From Acidovorax radicis (GTDB taxonomy: Bacteria; Pseudomonadota; Gammaproteobacteria; Burkholderiales; Burkholderiaceae_C), in assembly GCF_020510705.1 (NCBI RefSeq), contig NZ_CP075184.1, positions 3,472,001-3,536,000 of the forward strand: a DNA stretch of 64,000 nucleotides, in the 5' to 3' direction. Under the pieces are notes generated by a model, which saw nothing but the letters and a program-made list of their open reading frames with translations, had not been told where the DNA came from and ran no database searches. Position numbers and translations under genes: made by a program. Of this stretch, positions 36,664 to 47,256 are shown piece by piece (position 1 is the stretch's first letter; each line of letters opens with the position of its first letter).

Positions 36664-37098
36664 ATGACAGAACTAGCCAAAAAAAGGCCTGAATTCCGCA
36701 ACATCAATGCCTTCAAGGACCTGACGACCTACCGCATGACACCGGCGGCCTGGGTCTCCATCCTGCACCGAGCGAGCGGAATCATCATGTTCCTGCTGCT
36801 GCCGTTCATCATCTGGATGTTCGACACCTCCTTGTCATCCGAGATTTCGTTCGCACGCTTTACCGCAGCCTTCAATGCAGGGGTCGGTTTTGTGCCTGGC
36901 TGGTTCGTAAAGCTTGCCGCTTTGGCCGTGATCTGGGCCTACCTGCACCACTTCATGGCGGGTCTGCGCCACCTGTGGATGGACACCAACCATGACGCAG
37001 TGACCAAAGCATTTGGCAAGTCGTCTGCACTTGTCACGCTCGTGATCAGCATTGCTCTCACCTTGGTGCTGGGCGCCAAGCTGTTCGGGCTGTATTGA
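36664..37098 (+). CDS. sdhC: Succinate dehydrogenase cytochrome b556 subunit
   Basis: 144 residues. RPEFRNINAF and the RASGIIMFLLLPFIIWMFD region begin a three-helix membrane anchor. LHHFMAGLRHLWMDTNHD carries the heme b ligand His. It anchors the catalytic dimer and forms the quinone site with SdhD. First gene of sdhCDAB-sdhE; the 134-bp upstream region is AT-rich, consistent with a promoter, though I cannot place the boxes firmly. Confidence 0.93.
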   Translation: MTELAKKRPEFRNINAFKDLTTYRMTPAAWVSILHRASGIIMFLLLPFIIWMFDTSLSSEISFARFTAAFNAGVGFVPGWFVKLAALAVIWAYLHHFMAGLRHLWMDTNHDAVTKAFGKSSALVTLVISIALTLVLGAKLFGLY

Positions 37099-37160
37099 TT
37101 AACACGGCGGCTTTTGCCTGGTGGCGGGCCGCACAAGCAACGATCAAAGGAAAAAACACC

Positions 37161-37526
37161 ATGTCCGTCAATTACGGCTCCAAGCGCATTGTTGTGGGTG
37201 CTCACTACGGTCTGCGCGACTGGCTCAGTCAGCGCGTGACTGCAGTCCTCATGGCCCTGTTCACCATCGTCGTGCTTGCACAACTGATTTTCTCCAAGGG
37301 CCCCATCGGCTACGACCTGTGGGCTGGAATTTTCTCCAGCCAGTGGATGAAGGTGCTGACCTTCTCCGTGATCGTGGCGTTGATCTGGCACGTGTGGGTA
37401 GGCGTGCGAAATATTTTCATGGATTACATCAAGCCTGTGGGACTGCGACTCGTTTTGCAAGTTTTCACGATTGTCTGGCTTGTGGGCTGCGCCGGCTGGG
37501 GCATCCAGGTCCTGTGGCGTCTCTGA
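37161..37526 (+). CDS. sdhD: Succinate dehydrogenase membrane anchor subunit
   Basis: 121 residues with three membrane segments. The block LIWHVWVGVRNIFMDYIKP contains the family His and Asp-Tyr residues near heme and quinone. Start at 37161 after AAAGG; the in-frame extension to 37095 is not conserved in length. It lies 62 bases after sdhC. Confidence 0.92.
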   Translation: MSVNYGSKRIVVGAHYGLRDWLSQRVTAVLMALFTIVVLAQLIFSKGPIGYDLWAGIFSSQWMKVLTFSVIVALIWHVWVGVRNIFMDYIKPVGLRLVLQVFTIVWLVGCAGWGIQVLWRL

Positions 37527-37548
37527 TTCCCGCGATTGAAGGTACACA

Positions 37549-39354
37549 ATGAGCTATACAAAAGCCAACATCACCAAGCGCAAGTTCGACGTCGTCATCA
37601 TCGGCGCTGGCGGCTCCGGCATGCGCGCCGCACTCGAACTCTCCAACGCCGGCCTGAACGTGGCCTCGTTGTCCAAAGTGTTTCCCACCCGCTCGCACAC
37701 CGTGGCGGCACAGGGTGGCGTGAGCGCCTCGCTGGGCAACATGAGCGAGGACAATTGGCACTATCACTTCTACGACACCATCAAGGGCGGAGACTGGCTC
37801 AGCGACCAGGACGCCGTTGAGTTCATGTGCCGCGAAGCACCCAAGGTGGTGTATGAGCTCGAACATTTCGGCATGCCGTTCGACCGCAACCCTGACGGCA
37901 CGATCTACCAACGCCCGTTTGGTGGCCACACTGCGAACTACGGCGAAAAGCCCGTGCAACGTGCCTGCGCCGCAGCCGACCGCACGGGCCACGCCATGCT
38001 GCATACGCTGTACCAGCAAAACGTCAAGGCCAAGACCAACTTCTTCGTCGAGTGGATGGCCTTGGACCTGATCCGTGACGCCGACGGCGATGTGGTGGGC
38101 GTGACGGCGCTCGAAATGGAAACGGGCGATCTGTATATCCTCGAAGCCAAGACCGTGCTGCTGGCCACGGGTGGCGCGGGCCGCATTTTTGCGGCCTCCA
38201 CCAATGCGTTCATCAACACTGGTGACGGCCTGGGCATGGCAGCACGTGCTGGCATCCCGCTGCAGGATATGGAGTTCTGGCAGTTCCACCCCACCGGCGT
38301 GGCTGGTGCTGGCGTGTTGCTGACCGAAGGCTGCCGTGGTGAAGGCGCCATCCTGCTCAACAGCAACGGCGAGCGCTTCATGGAGCGCTATGCGCCCACA
38401 TTGAAGGATCTGGCGCCCCGCGATTTCGTGTCCCGCTCGATGGACCAGGAAATCAAGGAAGGCCGTGGTTGCGGCCCCAACAAGGACTACGTGCTCCTCA
38501 AGCTCGACCACCTGGGCTCCGAAACCATCCACAAGCGCCTGCCGTCGGTGTATGAAATTGGGGTCAATTTCGCCAACGTGGACATCACCAAGGAACCAAT
38601 TCCTGTGGTGCCCACCATCCATTACCAGATGGGTGGCGTTCCGACCAACATCCACGGCCAGGTTGTCTCGCACAACGGCACGAGCAACGTTGTGGTCAAT
38701 GGCCTGTACGCAGTCGGCGAATGCTCGGCCGTCAGCGTGCACGGCGCCAACCGTCTGGGCACCAACTCGTTGCTGGACCTGCTGGTGTTTGGCAAGGCCG
38801 CTGGCCGCCACATCGTCGAGTTCAACTCCAAGCACAAGGAACACAAGCCTTTGCCAGCCGATGCGGCTGACCGCACCCTGGAGCGCCTGAACCAGCTCGA
38901 AAACTCGACGGCAGGTGTCTATTCTCAGGCACTCGCGGGCGACATTCGCGCAACCATGCAACAGCATGCTGGTGTGTTCCGCACCCAGGCCAGCATGGAC
39001 GAAGGCGTGCACAAGATCGCGGCCCTGCGCGAACGCGTCGGTGGCGTCACGCTGCAAGACAAGTCCAAGGTGTTCAACACAGCTCGCATCGAGGCACTGG
39101 AAGTGGACAACCTGATCGAAGTGGCGCAGGCCACCATGGTGTCCGCAGCCGCACGCAAGGAATGCCGTGGTGCCCACACGGTGTATGACTACGAGCACCC
39201 TGCCGATCACCCCACGGCACCGCTGGGCCGCGACGATGTCAACTGGCTCAAGCACACGCTGTGGCACAGCGCCAGCAACAGCCTCACCTACAAGCCGGTG
39301 ACCCTCAAGCCACTGACCGTGGACAGCATTCCACCCAAAGTCCGGACGTTCTAA
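37549..39354 (+). CDS. sdhA: Succinate dehydrogenase flavoprotein subunit
   Basis: 601 residues. [19 protein letters not shown] binds [22 protein letters not shown] contains the His that carries covalent FAD. The substrate-binding capping domain follows, with [32 protein letters not shown] and [16 protein letters not shown]. It oxidises succinate to fumarate at the inner face of the membrane. Spacing to sdhD is 22 bases and to sdhB 26 bases. Confidence 0.96.
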   Translation: MSYTKANITKRKFDVVIIGAGGSGMRAALELSNAGLNVASLSKVFPTRSHTVAAQGGVSASLGNMSEDNWHYHFYDTIKGGDWLSDQDAVEFMCREAPKVVYELEHFGMPFDRNPDGTIYQRPFGGHTANYGEKPVQRACAAADRTGHAMLHTLYQQNVKAKTNFFVEWMALDLIRDADGDVVGVTALEMETGDLYILEAKTVLLATGGAGRIFAASTNAFINTGDGLGMAARAGIPLQDMEFWQFHPTGVAGAGVLLTEGCRGEGAILLNSNGERFMERYAPTLKDLAPRDFVSRSMDQEIKEGRGCGPNKDYVLLKLDHLGSETIHKRLPSVYEIGVNFANVDITKEPIPVVPTIHYQMGGVPTNIHGQVVSHNGTSNVVVNGLYAVGECSAVSVHGANRLGTNSLLDLLVFGKAAGRHIVEFNSKHKEHKPLPADAADRTLERLNQLENSTAGVYSQALAGDIRATMQQHAGVFRTQASMDEGVHKIAALRERVGGVTLQDKSKVFNTARIEALEVDNLIEVAQATMVSAAARKECRGAHTVYDYEHPADHPTAPLGRDDVNWLKHTLWHSASNSLTYKPVTLKPLTVDSIPPKVRTF

Positions 39355-39380
39355 CCAGGTCGCCCCACGAGAGAAGCAAC

Positions 39381-40082
39381 ATGAAACGCACATTCCAAAT
39401 CTATCGCTACGATCCGGACAAAGACGCCAAGCCTTACATGCAAACCATCGAGATCGAACTCGACGGCCACGAGCGCATGTTGCTGGACGCCCTGATCAAG
39501 CTCAAGGAACAAGACCCTGCCCTGTCGTTCCGCCGCTCCTGCCGCGAAGGCGTCTGCGGCTCCGACGCCATGAACATCAATGGCAAAAATGGTCTGGCCT
39601 GCCTGACCAACATGAACACGCTGCCAGGCGTCATCACCTTGAAGCCTCTGCCTGGTCTGCCGGTGATCCGCGACCTGATCGTGGACATGACGCAGTTCTT
39701 CAAGCAGTACAACTCGATCAAGCCCTACCTGATCAACGACAGCCTGCCCCCCGAAACGGAGCGCCTGCAGTCGCCTGAAGAGCGTGAAGAGCTGGACGGC
39801 CTGTATGAGTGCATCCTGTGCGCTAGCTGCTCCACCAGCTGCCCCAGCTTCTGGTGGAATCCCGATAAGTTCGTGGGCCCTGCGGGCTTGTTGCAGGCCT
39901 ACCGGTTTCTGGCGGACAGCCGCGACGAAGCCACGGGCGAGCGCCTGGACAACCTGGAAGACCCGTACCGCCTGTTCCGCTGCCACTCGATCATGAATTG
40001 CGTGGATGTGTGCCCCAAGGGCCTGAACCCCACCAAGGCCATTGGCAAGATCAAGGAACTGATGGTGCGTCGCGCCATCTGA
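39381..40082 (+). CDS. sdhB: Succinate dehydrogenase iron-sulfur subunit
   Basis: 233 residues with all three cluster motifs: [11 protein letters not shown] (2Fe-2S, about residues 54-64), [16 protein letters not shown] (4Fe-4S, about 148-163) and [14 protein letters not shown] (3Fe-4S, about 205-218). It passes electrons from FAD to the quinone site. ATG at 39381 chosen because the upstream extension overlaps the end of sdhA in another frame. Confidence 0.95.
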   Translation: MKRTFQIYRYDPDKDAKPYMQTIEIELDGHERMLLDALIKLKEQDPALSFRRSCREGVCGSDAMNINGKNGLACLTNMNTLPGVITLKPLPGLPVIRDLIVDMTQFFKQYNSIKPYLINDSLPPETERLQSPEEREELDGLYECILCASCSTSCPSFWWNPDKFVGPAGLLQAYRFLADSRDEATGERLDNLEDPYRLFRCHSIMNCVDVCPKGLNPTKAIGKIKELMVRRAI

Positions 40083-40109
40083 CCCTTGTCACCCACTGAA
40101 CGCCGGGCC

Positions 40110-40439
40110 ATGGAATCACTGTCCACCACATCCATCACGTCGGCAGCGCCTTGCGCGCTGCTGGGTGAGCGTGAGTTGAGCAAGCTGCACTGGCGTTGCC
40201 GGCGCGGCCTGCTTGAAAATGATCTGTTCATCGAGCAGTTTTTCAACCGCTACGAATCAACGCTGACCACGCGCCATGCCACGGGCATGCTCTCGCTGAT
40301 GGATCTGGCTGACAACGACTTGCTGGATCTGTTGCTGCGGCGGCGCGAGCCCCACGGCGAGCAAGACACGGAAGAAGTACGTGAAGTGCTGGGCATGCTG
40401 CGAGAGCGCAACGGCGTCTCGACCCCGCTGCCGGCCTGA
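40110..40439 (+). CDS. sdhE: FAD assembly factor SdhE
   Basis: 109 residues from ATG 40110. KLHWRCRRGLLENDLFIEQFF contains the RGxxE motif needed for covalent flavinylation of SdhA. LADNDLLDLLLRRREP completes the small helical domain. It lies between sdhB and gltA, the expected operon position. The TTG at 40086 is an alternative start. Confidence 0.92.
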   Translation: MESLSTTSITSAAPCALLGERELSKLHWRCRRGLLENDLFIEQFFNRYESTLTTRHATGMLSLMDLADNDLLDLLLRRREPHGEQDTEEVREVLGMLRERNGVSTPLPA

Positions 40440-40501
40440 CATAGCCACCACGCCGCACGACCGCATCAATATCGGCAACCACCCCCCCAAGGAAAGTAAC
40501 A

Positions 40502-41812
40502 ATGAAGCTAGCTGACAACAAAGCCACCCTGTCCTTCAGCAACGGCAGCCCCAGCGTGGATCTGCCGGTCTACCAGGGCAGCATTGGTCCGGATGTCATT
40601 GATATCCGCAAGCTGTATGCGCAAACGGGCATGTTTACCTATGACCCCGGCTTCCTGTCCACGGCGGCAACGCAGTCGGCCATCACCTACATCGACGGTG
40701 ACAAGGGTGAGTTGCTGTATCGCGGCTACCCCATCGAACAGCTGGCCACCAAGTGTGATTACCTCGACACCTGCTACCTGCTGCTCAACGGTGAATTGCC
40801 GAATGAATCGGAGCGCACGGACTTCCACAAGCTCGTGACCAACCACACGATGGTCAACGAGCAGATGCAGTTTTTCCTGCGCGGCTTTCGCCGTGACGCA
40901 CACCCCATGGCGGTGCTGACCGGCCTGGTGGGCGCCCTGTCGGCCTTCTACCATGACAGCACGGACATCAACAATCCGAAGCACCGCGAGATTGCCGCCA
41001 TCCGCCTGATCGCCAAGATGCCCACGCTGGTCTCCATGGCTTACAAGTACGGCATGGGCCAGCCTTACATGTACCCACAGAACGACCTGAGCTATGCCGG
41101 CAACTTCCTGCGCATGATGTTCGGCACGCCCTGCGAAGAGTACAAGGTCAACCCCGTGCTCGAACGCGCACTGGACCGCATCTTCATCCTGCACGCAGAC
41201 CACGAGCAAAACGCTTCGACCTCTACCGTGCGCCTGTGCGGTTCGTCGGGCACCAACCCGTTTGCCGCCATTGCGGCTGGCGTGGCCTGCCTGTGGGGCC
41301 CTGCACACGGTGGCGCCAACGAAGCTGCGCTGAACATGCTGCACGACATCCAGGCCCAGGGCGGCGTGGAAAAGATCGGCGAATTCATCAAGCAGGTCAA
41401 GGACAAGAACTCCGGCGTCAAGCTCATGGGTTTTGGCCACCGCGTGTACAAGAACTACGACCCCCGCGCCAAGCTCATGCAGGAAACCTGCAACGAAGTC
41501 CTGGCCGAGCTGGGCCTGGAAAACGACCCGCTGTTCAAGCTCGCCAAAGAGCTGGAAAAGATCGCCCTGGAAGACGAATACTTCGTGTCGCGCAAGCTGT
41601 ACCCCAATGTGGATTTCTACTCGGGCATCGTGCAGCGCGCCATTGGCATCCCTGTGAACCTGTTCACCGGCGTGTTTGCCCTGGCCCGCACCGTGGGCTG
41701 GATTGCCCAGCTCAATGAAATGATTGGCGACCCCGAGTACAAGATCGGCCGTCCTCGCCAGCTGTTCACGGGCTCAGAGCGCCGCGACATCGGCACCGTC
41801 GCCAAGCGTTGA
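40502..41812 (+). CDS. gltA: Citrate synthase
   Basis: 436 residues, type II (hexameric, Gram-negative) form. The N-terminal region ([20 protein letters not shown]) precedes the catalytic domain with [25 protein letters not shown] (His) and [14 protein letters not shown] (His and substrate contacts). It condenses acetyl-CoA and oxaloacetate. AAGGAAAG lies before the ATG. The run ends in a strong terminator at 41859. Confidence 0.96.
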   Translation: MKLADNKATLSFSNGSPSVDLPVYQGSIGPDVIDIRKLYAQTGMFTYDPGFLSTAATQSAITYIDGDKGELLYRGYPIEQLATKCDYLDTCYLLLNGELPNESERTDFHKLVTNHTMVNEQMQFFLRGFRRDAHPMAVLTGLVGALSAFYHDSTDINNPKHREIAAIRLIAKMPTLVSMAYKYGMGQPYMYPQNDLSYAGNFLRMMFGTPCEEYKVNPVLERALDRIFILHADHEQNASTSTVRLCGSSGTNPFAAIAAGVACLWGPAHGGANEAALNMLHDIQAQGGVEKIGEFIKQVKDKNSGVKLMGFGHRVYKNYDPRAKLMQETCNEVLAELGLENDPLFKLAKELEKIALEDEYFVSRKLYPNVDFYSGIVQRAIGIPVNLFTGVFALARTVGWIAQLNEMIGDPEYKIGRPRQLFTGSERRDIGTVAKR

Positions 41813-41858
41813 TGGGTGCGATAGGTGTGGCCCCTGCCGCCCACCACCGGTGATGATC

Positions 41859-41889
41859 AAGCCCGCAGGCACTGCCTGCGGGCTTTTTT
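41859..41889 (+). terminator. Rho-independent terminator after gltA
   Basis: GCCCGCAGGC (41861-41870), loop ACT, GCCTGCGGGC (41874-41883), then TTTTTT. A perfect GC-rich 10-bp stem. It closes the sdh-gltA run and faces the end of the minus-strand AraC gene. Confidence 0.93.
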
Positions 41890-41900
41890 CATGGCTGGAT

Positions 41901-42923
41901 TCAGCGCCGCGCCCCTCCACCAAACCGCTCCCGATAGGCCTGCGGCGTGATGCCCAGAAGCCGCACAAACAAGTGCCGCAGCACCTGCTCTGACCCGAGG
42001 CCCACACGGGCGGCAACGGCCTTGAGCGGCAAGCTGGCGTGCGACTCCAGCAAGCGGCGGGCGCCCTCGAGCCGGGCCGCCTCGACAAAGGCCGAAGGTG
42101 CCTGGCCCGTCTCTTGTGCGAACACGCGCCGAAAATGCCGCTCGCTCATGGCAGCACGCGCGGCCATGGCGGCAATAGGCATCGGCTCGGCGAGGTGCTG
42201 CAGCACCCAGCTCTGCACCGCCTGAATATCCCGGTGCCCCGTGCTCTGGCTGGCCAGTTGCACGCTGAACTGCGATTGCCCGCCCGGACGCTTGAGGTAC
42301 ACCACCAGATCGCGGGCCACCTCCAGCGCCAGCGCGTGGCCAAAATCCTCTTCCACCAGCGCCAAGGCCAAGTCGATCCCGGCGGTCACACCCGCCGATG
42401 TCCACAACGAGCCGTCGCGCACGTAGATAGCATCGGCGTCCACGTCAATGGCCGGATACCGCTGTTGCAGCAACGTGGTCACGCTCCAGTGGGTGGCTGC
42501 GCGCCGGCCATCCAGCAAGCCGGCTGCCGCCAGAAAAAAACTGCCCGAACACAGCGCGATCATGCGGGCCACCTGCGGGGCCACGCGCGCCGCCCAGGTC
42601 ACTAGGCCCGGCGAGGCCGCCAGTGCCTGCTCAATATTGCGCGAGCCCACAAAAATGACGGTGCAGCCCACCCCGCCGCGGTCCAGGTCAGCCAGCGATG
42701 CGGTGGCATCCAGGGCCATCAACGTGTCTGACCGCACGGAGCCGGCCTGCTCAGCCACCACACGCACCACATACCCGTCCGGGCGGCCACGCTTGCGCAG
42801 ATGCACGTTGGCGTAATCAAACACCGACATCGGGCCCACCGCTTCGAGCGCTTTGAAGCCGGGGTACACAACAAGATCGACGCGATGCGCGCCAGCATGG
42901 GGAGGATGGTTTTCTATACGCAC
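41901..42923 (-). CDS. AraC-family regulator with DJ-1/PfpI domain (GlxA type)
   Basis: 340 residues. The N-terminal DJ-1/PfpI-like domain (VDLVVYPGFKALEAVGPMSVF, MIALCSGSFFLAAAGLLDG with the nucleophile-elbow Cys; residues 1-200) is joined to an AraC double helix-turn-helix (AEPMPIAAMAARAAMSERHF, RVFAQETGQAPSAFVEAARLEGA, LKAVAARVGLGSEQVLRHLF). GlxA-type proteins sense small metabolites and activate catabolic or stress genes. The target is unknown. Divergent from frmA across about 320 bases. Confidence 0.88.
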   Translation of the reverse strand: MRIENHPPHAGAHRVDLVVYPGFKALEAVGPMSVFDYANVHLRKRGRPDGYVVRVVAEQAGSVRSDTLMALDATASLADLDRGGVGCTVIFVGSRNIEQALAASPGLVTWAARVAPQVARMIALCSGSFFLAAAGLLDGRRAATHWSVTTLLQQRYPAIDVDADAIYVRDGSLWTSAGVTAGIDLALALVEEDFGHALALEVARDLVVYLKRPGGQSQFSVQLASQSTGHRDIQAVQSWVLQHLAEPMPIAAMAARAAMSERHFRRVFAQETGQAPSAFVEAARLEGARRLLESHASLPLKAVAARVGLGSEQVLRHLFVRLLGITPQAYRERFGGGARR

Positions 42924-44364
<1,441 letters not shown>

Positions 44365-44412
44365 GCAATACACCAATAAAAAATGAAACTAACGCGACCT
44401 GATAAAAACAGG

Positions 44413-44486
44413 AGCACCTTGCGCTGGTGCTATAAGGCTTTCAATATGTTATTGGCATGAAACCCTTTATTTACCAGCGCAACCAG
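44413..44486. repeat. Inverted repeat between frmA and fghA, distantly like the palindromic family
   Basis: TTGCGCTGGT (44419-44428) and ACCAGCGCAA (44473-44482) are a perfect 10-bp inverted pair 44 bases apart. A small hairpin AGCACC/GGTGCT overlaps the left arm. The right half read backwards (GTAGCTGGTTGCGCTGG) resembles the TAGCTGC-TTGCGCT head of the family. Confidence 0.5.
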
Positions 44487-44511
44487 CTACATTTTTTGAA
44501 GCAAAGCACCC

Positions 44512-45405
44512 ATGACAGGCACTCTTGAACTTCTAAGCACCCAGGCATGCCACGGCGGAATGCAAAACTTCTACCAACACGCGTCCCGCGAGATCGGGCT
44601 GCCGATGAAGTTTTCGGTCTACCTGCCGCCCCAGGCCCCCGCCCAGGCAGGCGACAAAATTCCCGCCCTGCTCTACCTGGCCGGGCTCACCTGCAATGAA
44701 GAGACCTTCATGATCAAAGCGGGCGCTCAGCGCCTGGCCGCCGAGATGGGCATGGCGCTGATTGCGCCCGACACCAGCCCCCGCGGCCCTGCGGTGCAAT
44801 CCATCGACGGCGCGAGCGCCAGCTGGGATTTCGGTATCGGCGCGGGCTTCTACCTGGACGCCACCCAGGCTCCGTGGCGCCCCCACTGGCGCATGGAAAG
44901 CTACCTCATCCGGGAATTGCTGCCCCTGGTCACCCAGCACCTGCCCATCGATGCGCAGCGCCTGGGTATCTTTGGCCACTCCATGGGCGGCCATGGAGCC
45001 CTCACGCTGGCGTTGCGGCACCCCGGCCTGTTCAAGACGGTATCGGCCTTCGCCCCCATCTGCGCCCCGAGCCAGTGCCCCTGGGGCGAAAAGGCCTTCA
45101 CCGGCTATCTGGGCGCAGACCGCACCGCATGGGGCGAATACGACGCCACCGTGCTGATGCAAAACCAGCCCATGGCCCCTTACCCCGATGGCATCCTGAT
45201 TGACCAGGGCCTGGCTGACCAGTTTCTGGCGCAACAGTTGCACCCCCATCTGTTTGAAGAAGCCTGCGCCCACATCGGTCAGCCCCTCACGCTACGCCGC
45301 CACGCGGGTTATGACCACGGCTACTACTTCATTCAGACGTTCATGGAGGACCACCTGGCCCACCATGCACGCATGGTTCGTGGTGCAGCGTTAACGCAGT
45401 CTTAA
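44512..45405 (+). CDS. fghA: S-formylglutathione hydrolase
   Basis: 297 residues of the esterase D family. YLAGLTCNEETFMIKAGAQR, PDTSPRG, GFYLDATQAPW and the nucleophile elbow FGHSMGGHGALT (about residues 157-168) are diagnostic; the catalytic His is in AGYDHGYYF. It hydrolyses S-formylglutathione to formate and glutathione, finishing the pathway begun by FrmA. It lies 147 bp after frmA, with an inverted repeat between. Confidence 0.94.
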   Translation: MTGTLELLSTQACHGGMQNFYQHASREIGLPMKFSVYLPPQAPAQAGDKIPALLYLAGLTCNEETFMIKAGAQRLAAEMGMALIAPDTSPRGPAVQSIDGASASWDFGIGAGFYLDATQAPWRPHWRMESYLIRELLPLVTQHLPIDAQRLGIFGHSMGGHGALTLALRHPGLFKTVSAFAPICAPSQCPWGEKAFTGYLGADRTAWGEYDATVLMQNQPMAPYPDGILIDQGLADQFLAQQLHPHLFEEACAHIGQPLTLRRHAGYDHGYYFIQTFMEDHLAHHARMVRGAALTQS

Positions 45406-45406
45406 G
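45390..45406 (+). promoter_or_regulatory. PmrA/ColR-like TTAA direct repeat before eptA
   Basis: GTTAAC-GCAGT-CTTAAG: two TTAA cores 11 bp apart, overlapping the fghA stop codon and ending 23 bases before the eptA ATG. PmrA boxes take the form of two YTTAAK hexamers with a 5-base gap and commonly control eptA. The first hexamer is imperfect, and the closeness to the ATG leaves little room for a -10 box. Confidence 0.35.
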
Positions 45407-45429
45407 CATCAGCCCCCACACTACCCGCC

Positions 45430-47163
45430 ATGTTTTCAACCCTGCGGCGCATGCTGCCTTCGCCGTTCCTGGCTTCGCCCCCCGGCACAGAGCCTTCCTC
45501 CCCCAAAACCACCCCTACCCGCCGTCCCCTGCATCGCGCCTGGGTGGTGGTGTTCATCAGCGTCTGGCTGGCCACCGCGTGCAACGTGCCACTGTGGCAA
45601 GAGGTGGCCCGGCTGCCCGGCCAGGGCAGCCTGCGCGGTTGGGGCTTTTCGCTGGCGTTTGTGGTCATCGTGGCGGCAGGCAATGCGGCCCTGCTGAGCC
45701 TGCTGGCCTGGCGGTGGACACTCAAGCCCGCCGCTGCGGTGTTGGTGTTGATGGCGGCATTTGGCGCCTACTTCATGCTCGCCTATGGCATTGCCATCGA
45801 CGCGAGCATGCTGGTGAACGTGTTCCAGACCGACGTGAAGGAAGCCGGCGACCTGCTGAACTGGCGCATGGCAGGCACGGTGTTGCTCTTGGCGGCGCCC
45901 CCTCTGGTGTGGCTGTATCGGCGCCCCGTGCTGCACTCGAGCGCGGTGCGCCAGGTGGGGCACAACGGGCTGCTGCTGGTGGGCTCCATCGTCGTTGTCG
46001 TGGCGTGCCTGCTCCTGGTGTTTCAGGATTTCGCGTCCTCCATGCGCAACAACACCAAGCTGCGCTACCTGATCAACCCGCTCAACAGCGTCTATGCGCT
46101 GGGCAACATCGCCACCAAGCCGCTGCGCATGGACAGCACCAAGCTGCTGCCCCTGGGGCGCGATGCGCAACTGGGCGCCAGCTACGCCGACCAGGCCAAG
46201 CCACCGCTGTTGGTGCTGGTGCTGGGTGAAACGGGACGCAGCGGCAACTTTGGCATCAACGGTTATGAGCGCAACACCACCCCCTTGCTCGCGGCGCGCA
46301 ATGACCTCATCAGCGCACACGATGCGTGGTCGTGTGGCACCAGCACCGCGGCATCGGTGCCCTGCATGTTTTCGCACCTCGGACGCAAGGGCTATGAAGG
46401 GCGGCCTGCCAATTTCGAGAGCCTCGTCGACGTGCTGCACCACGCCGGGCTGGCCGTCCTGTGGCTGGACAACCAATCCGGCTGCAAGGGCGTGTGTGAC
46501 CGCGTCGGTGAAACCATCATGTCGGCAACCCCCGACCCCACACTGTGCACTGGCGGCGAGTGCCTGGACCGCGTCATGCTCAAGGACCTGGACGCGCGCA
46601 TCGCAGCCCTGCCCGCCGAACAGCGCCAGCGCGGCACCGTCGTCGTGATGCACCAGATGGGCAGCCATGGGCCGGCTTACTACAAACGCTCGGCGCCCGA
46701 GAACAAAAAATTCACCCCCGAATGCACATCCACCGCCTTGCAGGAATGTGACCGCCAGCAGGTGGTGAACGCGTACGACAACAGCATCGTTGAAACCGAC
46801 CAGTTTCTCGACTCAGTGCTCAACTGGCTTGGAGCGCAAGACAATAAATCGCAAGCAGCTATGATTTATGTAGCAGATCATGGTGAATCGCTGGGCGAAA
46901 ACAATGTCTATCTGCACGGCCTGCCCTACTCCATTGCACCCGACGTACAAAAACACGTGCCCTGGATCACCTGGCTGTCGCCCGCCATGCAAAGCCGCGC
47001 CCACCTGAGCACCGATTGCCTGCGCAAAGACCTGAGCGAACGGCGCCTGAGCCATGACTACTACTTCCACTCGGTGCTGGGCCTGATGGATGTGAAGACC
47101 GAGGCGTACAGCGCAGAGCTGGACATGTTTGCCGGGTGCCGCAAGCCCGCCGCAGCGGGCTGA
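45430..47163 (+). CDS. eptA: Phosphoethanolamine-lipid A transferase (EptA/MCR superfamily)
   Basis: 577 residues. Five N-terminal membrane segments (residues 35-210) are followed by a periplasmic alkaline-phosphatase-fold domain. Its metal and nucleophile motifs are LVLVLGETGRSGNFGINGYE (Glu), CGTSTAASVPCMFSHL (nucleophile Thr), VVVMHQMGSHGPAYY and IYVADHGESLGE (Asp-His), with several paired cysteines. It transfers phosphoethanolamine from phosphatidylethanolamine to lipid A, which lowers affinity for cationic peptides. It starts 24 bases after fghA. An AT-rich patch at 46842-46867 encodes a linker and resembles half of the palindromic repeat. Confidence 0.88.
   Translation: MFSTLRRMLPSPFLASPPGTEPSSPKTTPTRRPLHRAWVVVFISVWLATACNVPLWQEVARLPGQGSLRGWGFSLAFVVIVAAGNAALLSLLAWRWTLKPAAAVLVLMAAFGAYFMLAYGIAIDASMLVNVFQTDVKEAGDLLNWRMAGTVLLLAAPPLVWLYRRPVLHSSAVRQVGHNGLLLVGSIVVVVACLLLVFQDFASSMRNNTKLRYLINPLNSVYALGNIATKPLRMDSTKLLPLGRDAQLGASYADQAKPPLLVLVLGETGRSGNFGINGYERNTTPLLAARNDLISAHDAWSCGTSTAASVPCMFSHLGRKGYEGRPANFESLVDVLHHAGLAVLWLDNQSGCKGVCDRVGETIMSATPDPTLCTGGECLDRVMLKDLDARIAALPAEQRQRGTVVVMHQMGSHGPAYYKRSAPENKKFTPECTSTALQECDRQQVVNAYDNSIVETDQFLDSVLNWLGAQDNKSQAAMIYVADHGESLGENNVYLHGLPYSIAPDVQKHVPWITWLSPAMQSRAHLSTDCLRKDLSERRLSHDYYFHSVLGLMDVKTEAYSAELDMFAGCRKPAAAG
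46842..46867 (-). repeat. Half-element of the palindromic repeat inside eptA
   Basis: Read on the minus strand the stretch is AAATCATAGCTGCTTGCG followed by ATTTATT. That repeats the head of copy C (AAATCATAGCTGC) and of copy E (GATAGCTGCTTGCGC). It is in frame and encodes NKSQAAMI just before the conserved IYVADHGESLGE block. The base composition is clearly more AT-rich than the flanking coding DNA. Confidence 0.55.
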
Positions 47164-47256
47164 GGCCGGCTGACGCGCTGGCCTGCGCTACAAAAGGCGC
47201 GGCGGCGCCACCAACGGGCCGCAGGCCTGGCACAGCGCCCGGTGCGCCCGGTGTGC

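Noticed and set aside
37465..39393. 642-codon open frame antisense to sdhA
   Set aside because: It is a mirror of the strongly biased third positions in sdhA; the translation has no family features (His/Val/Gly-rich).
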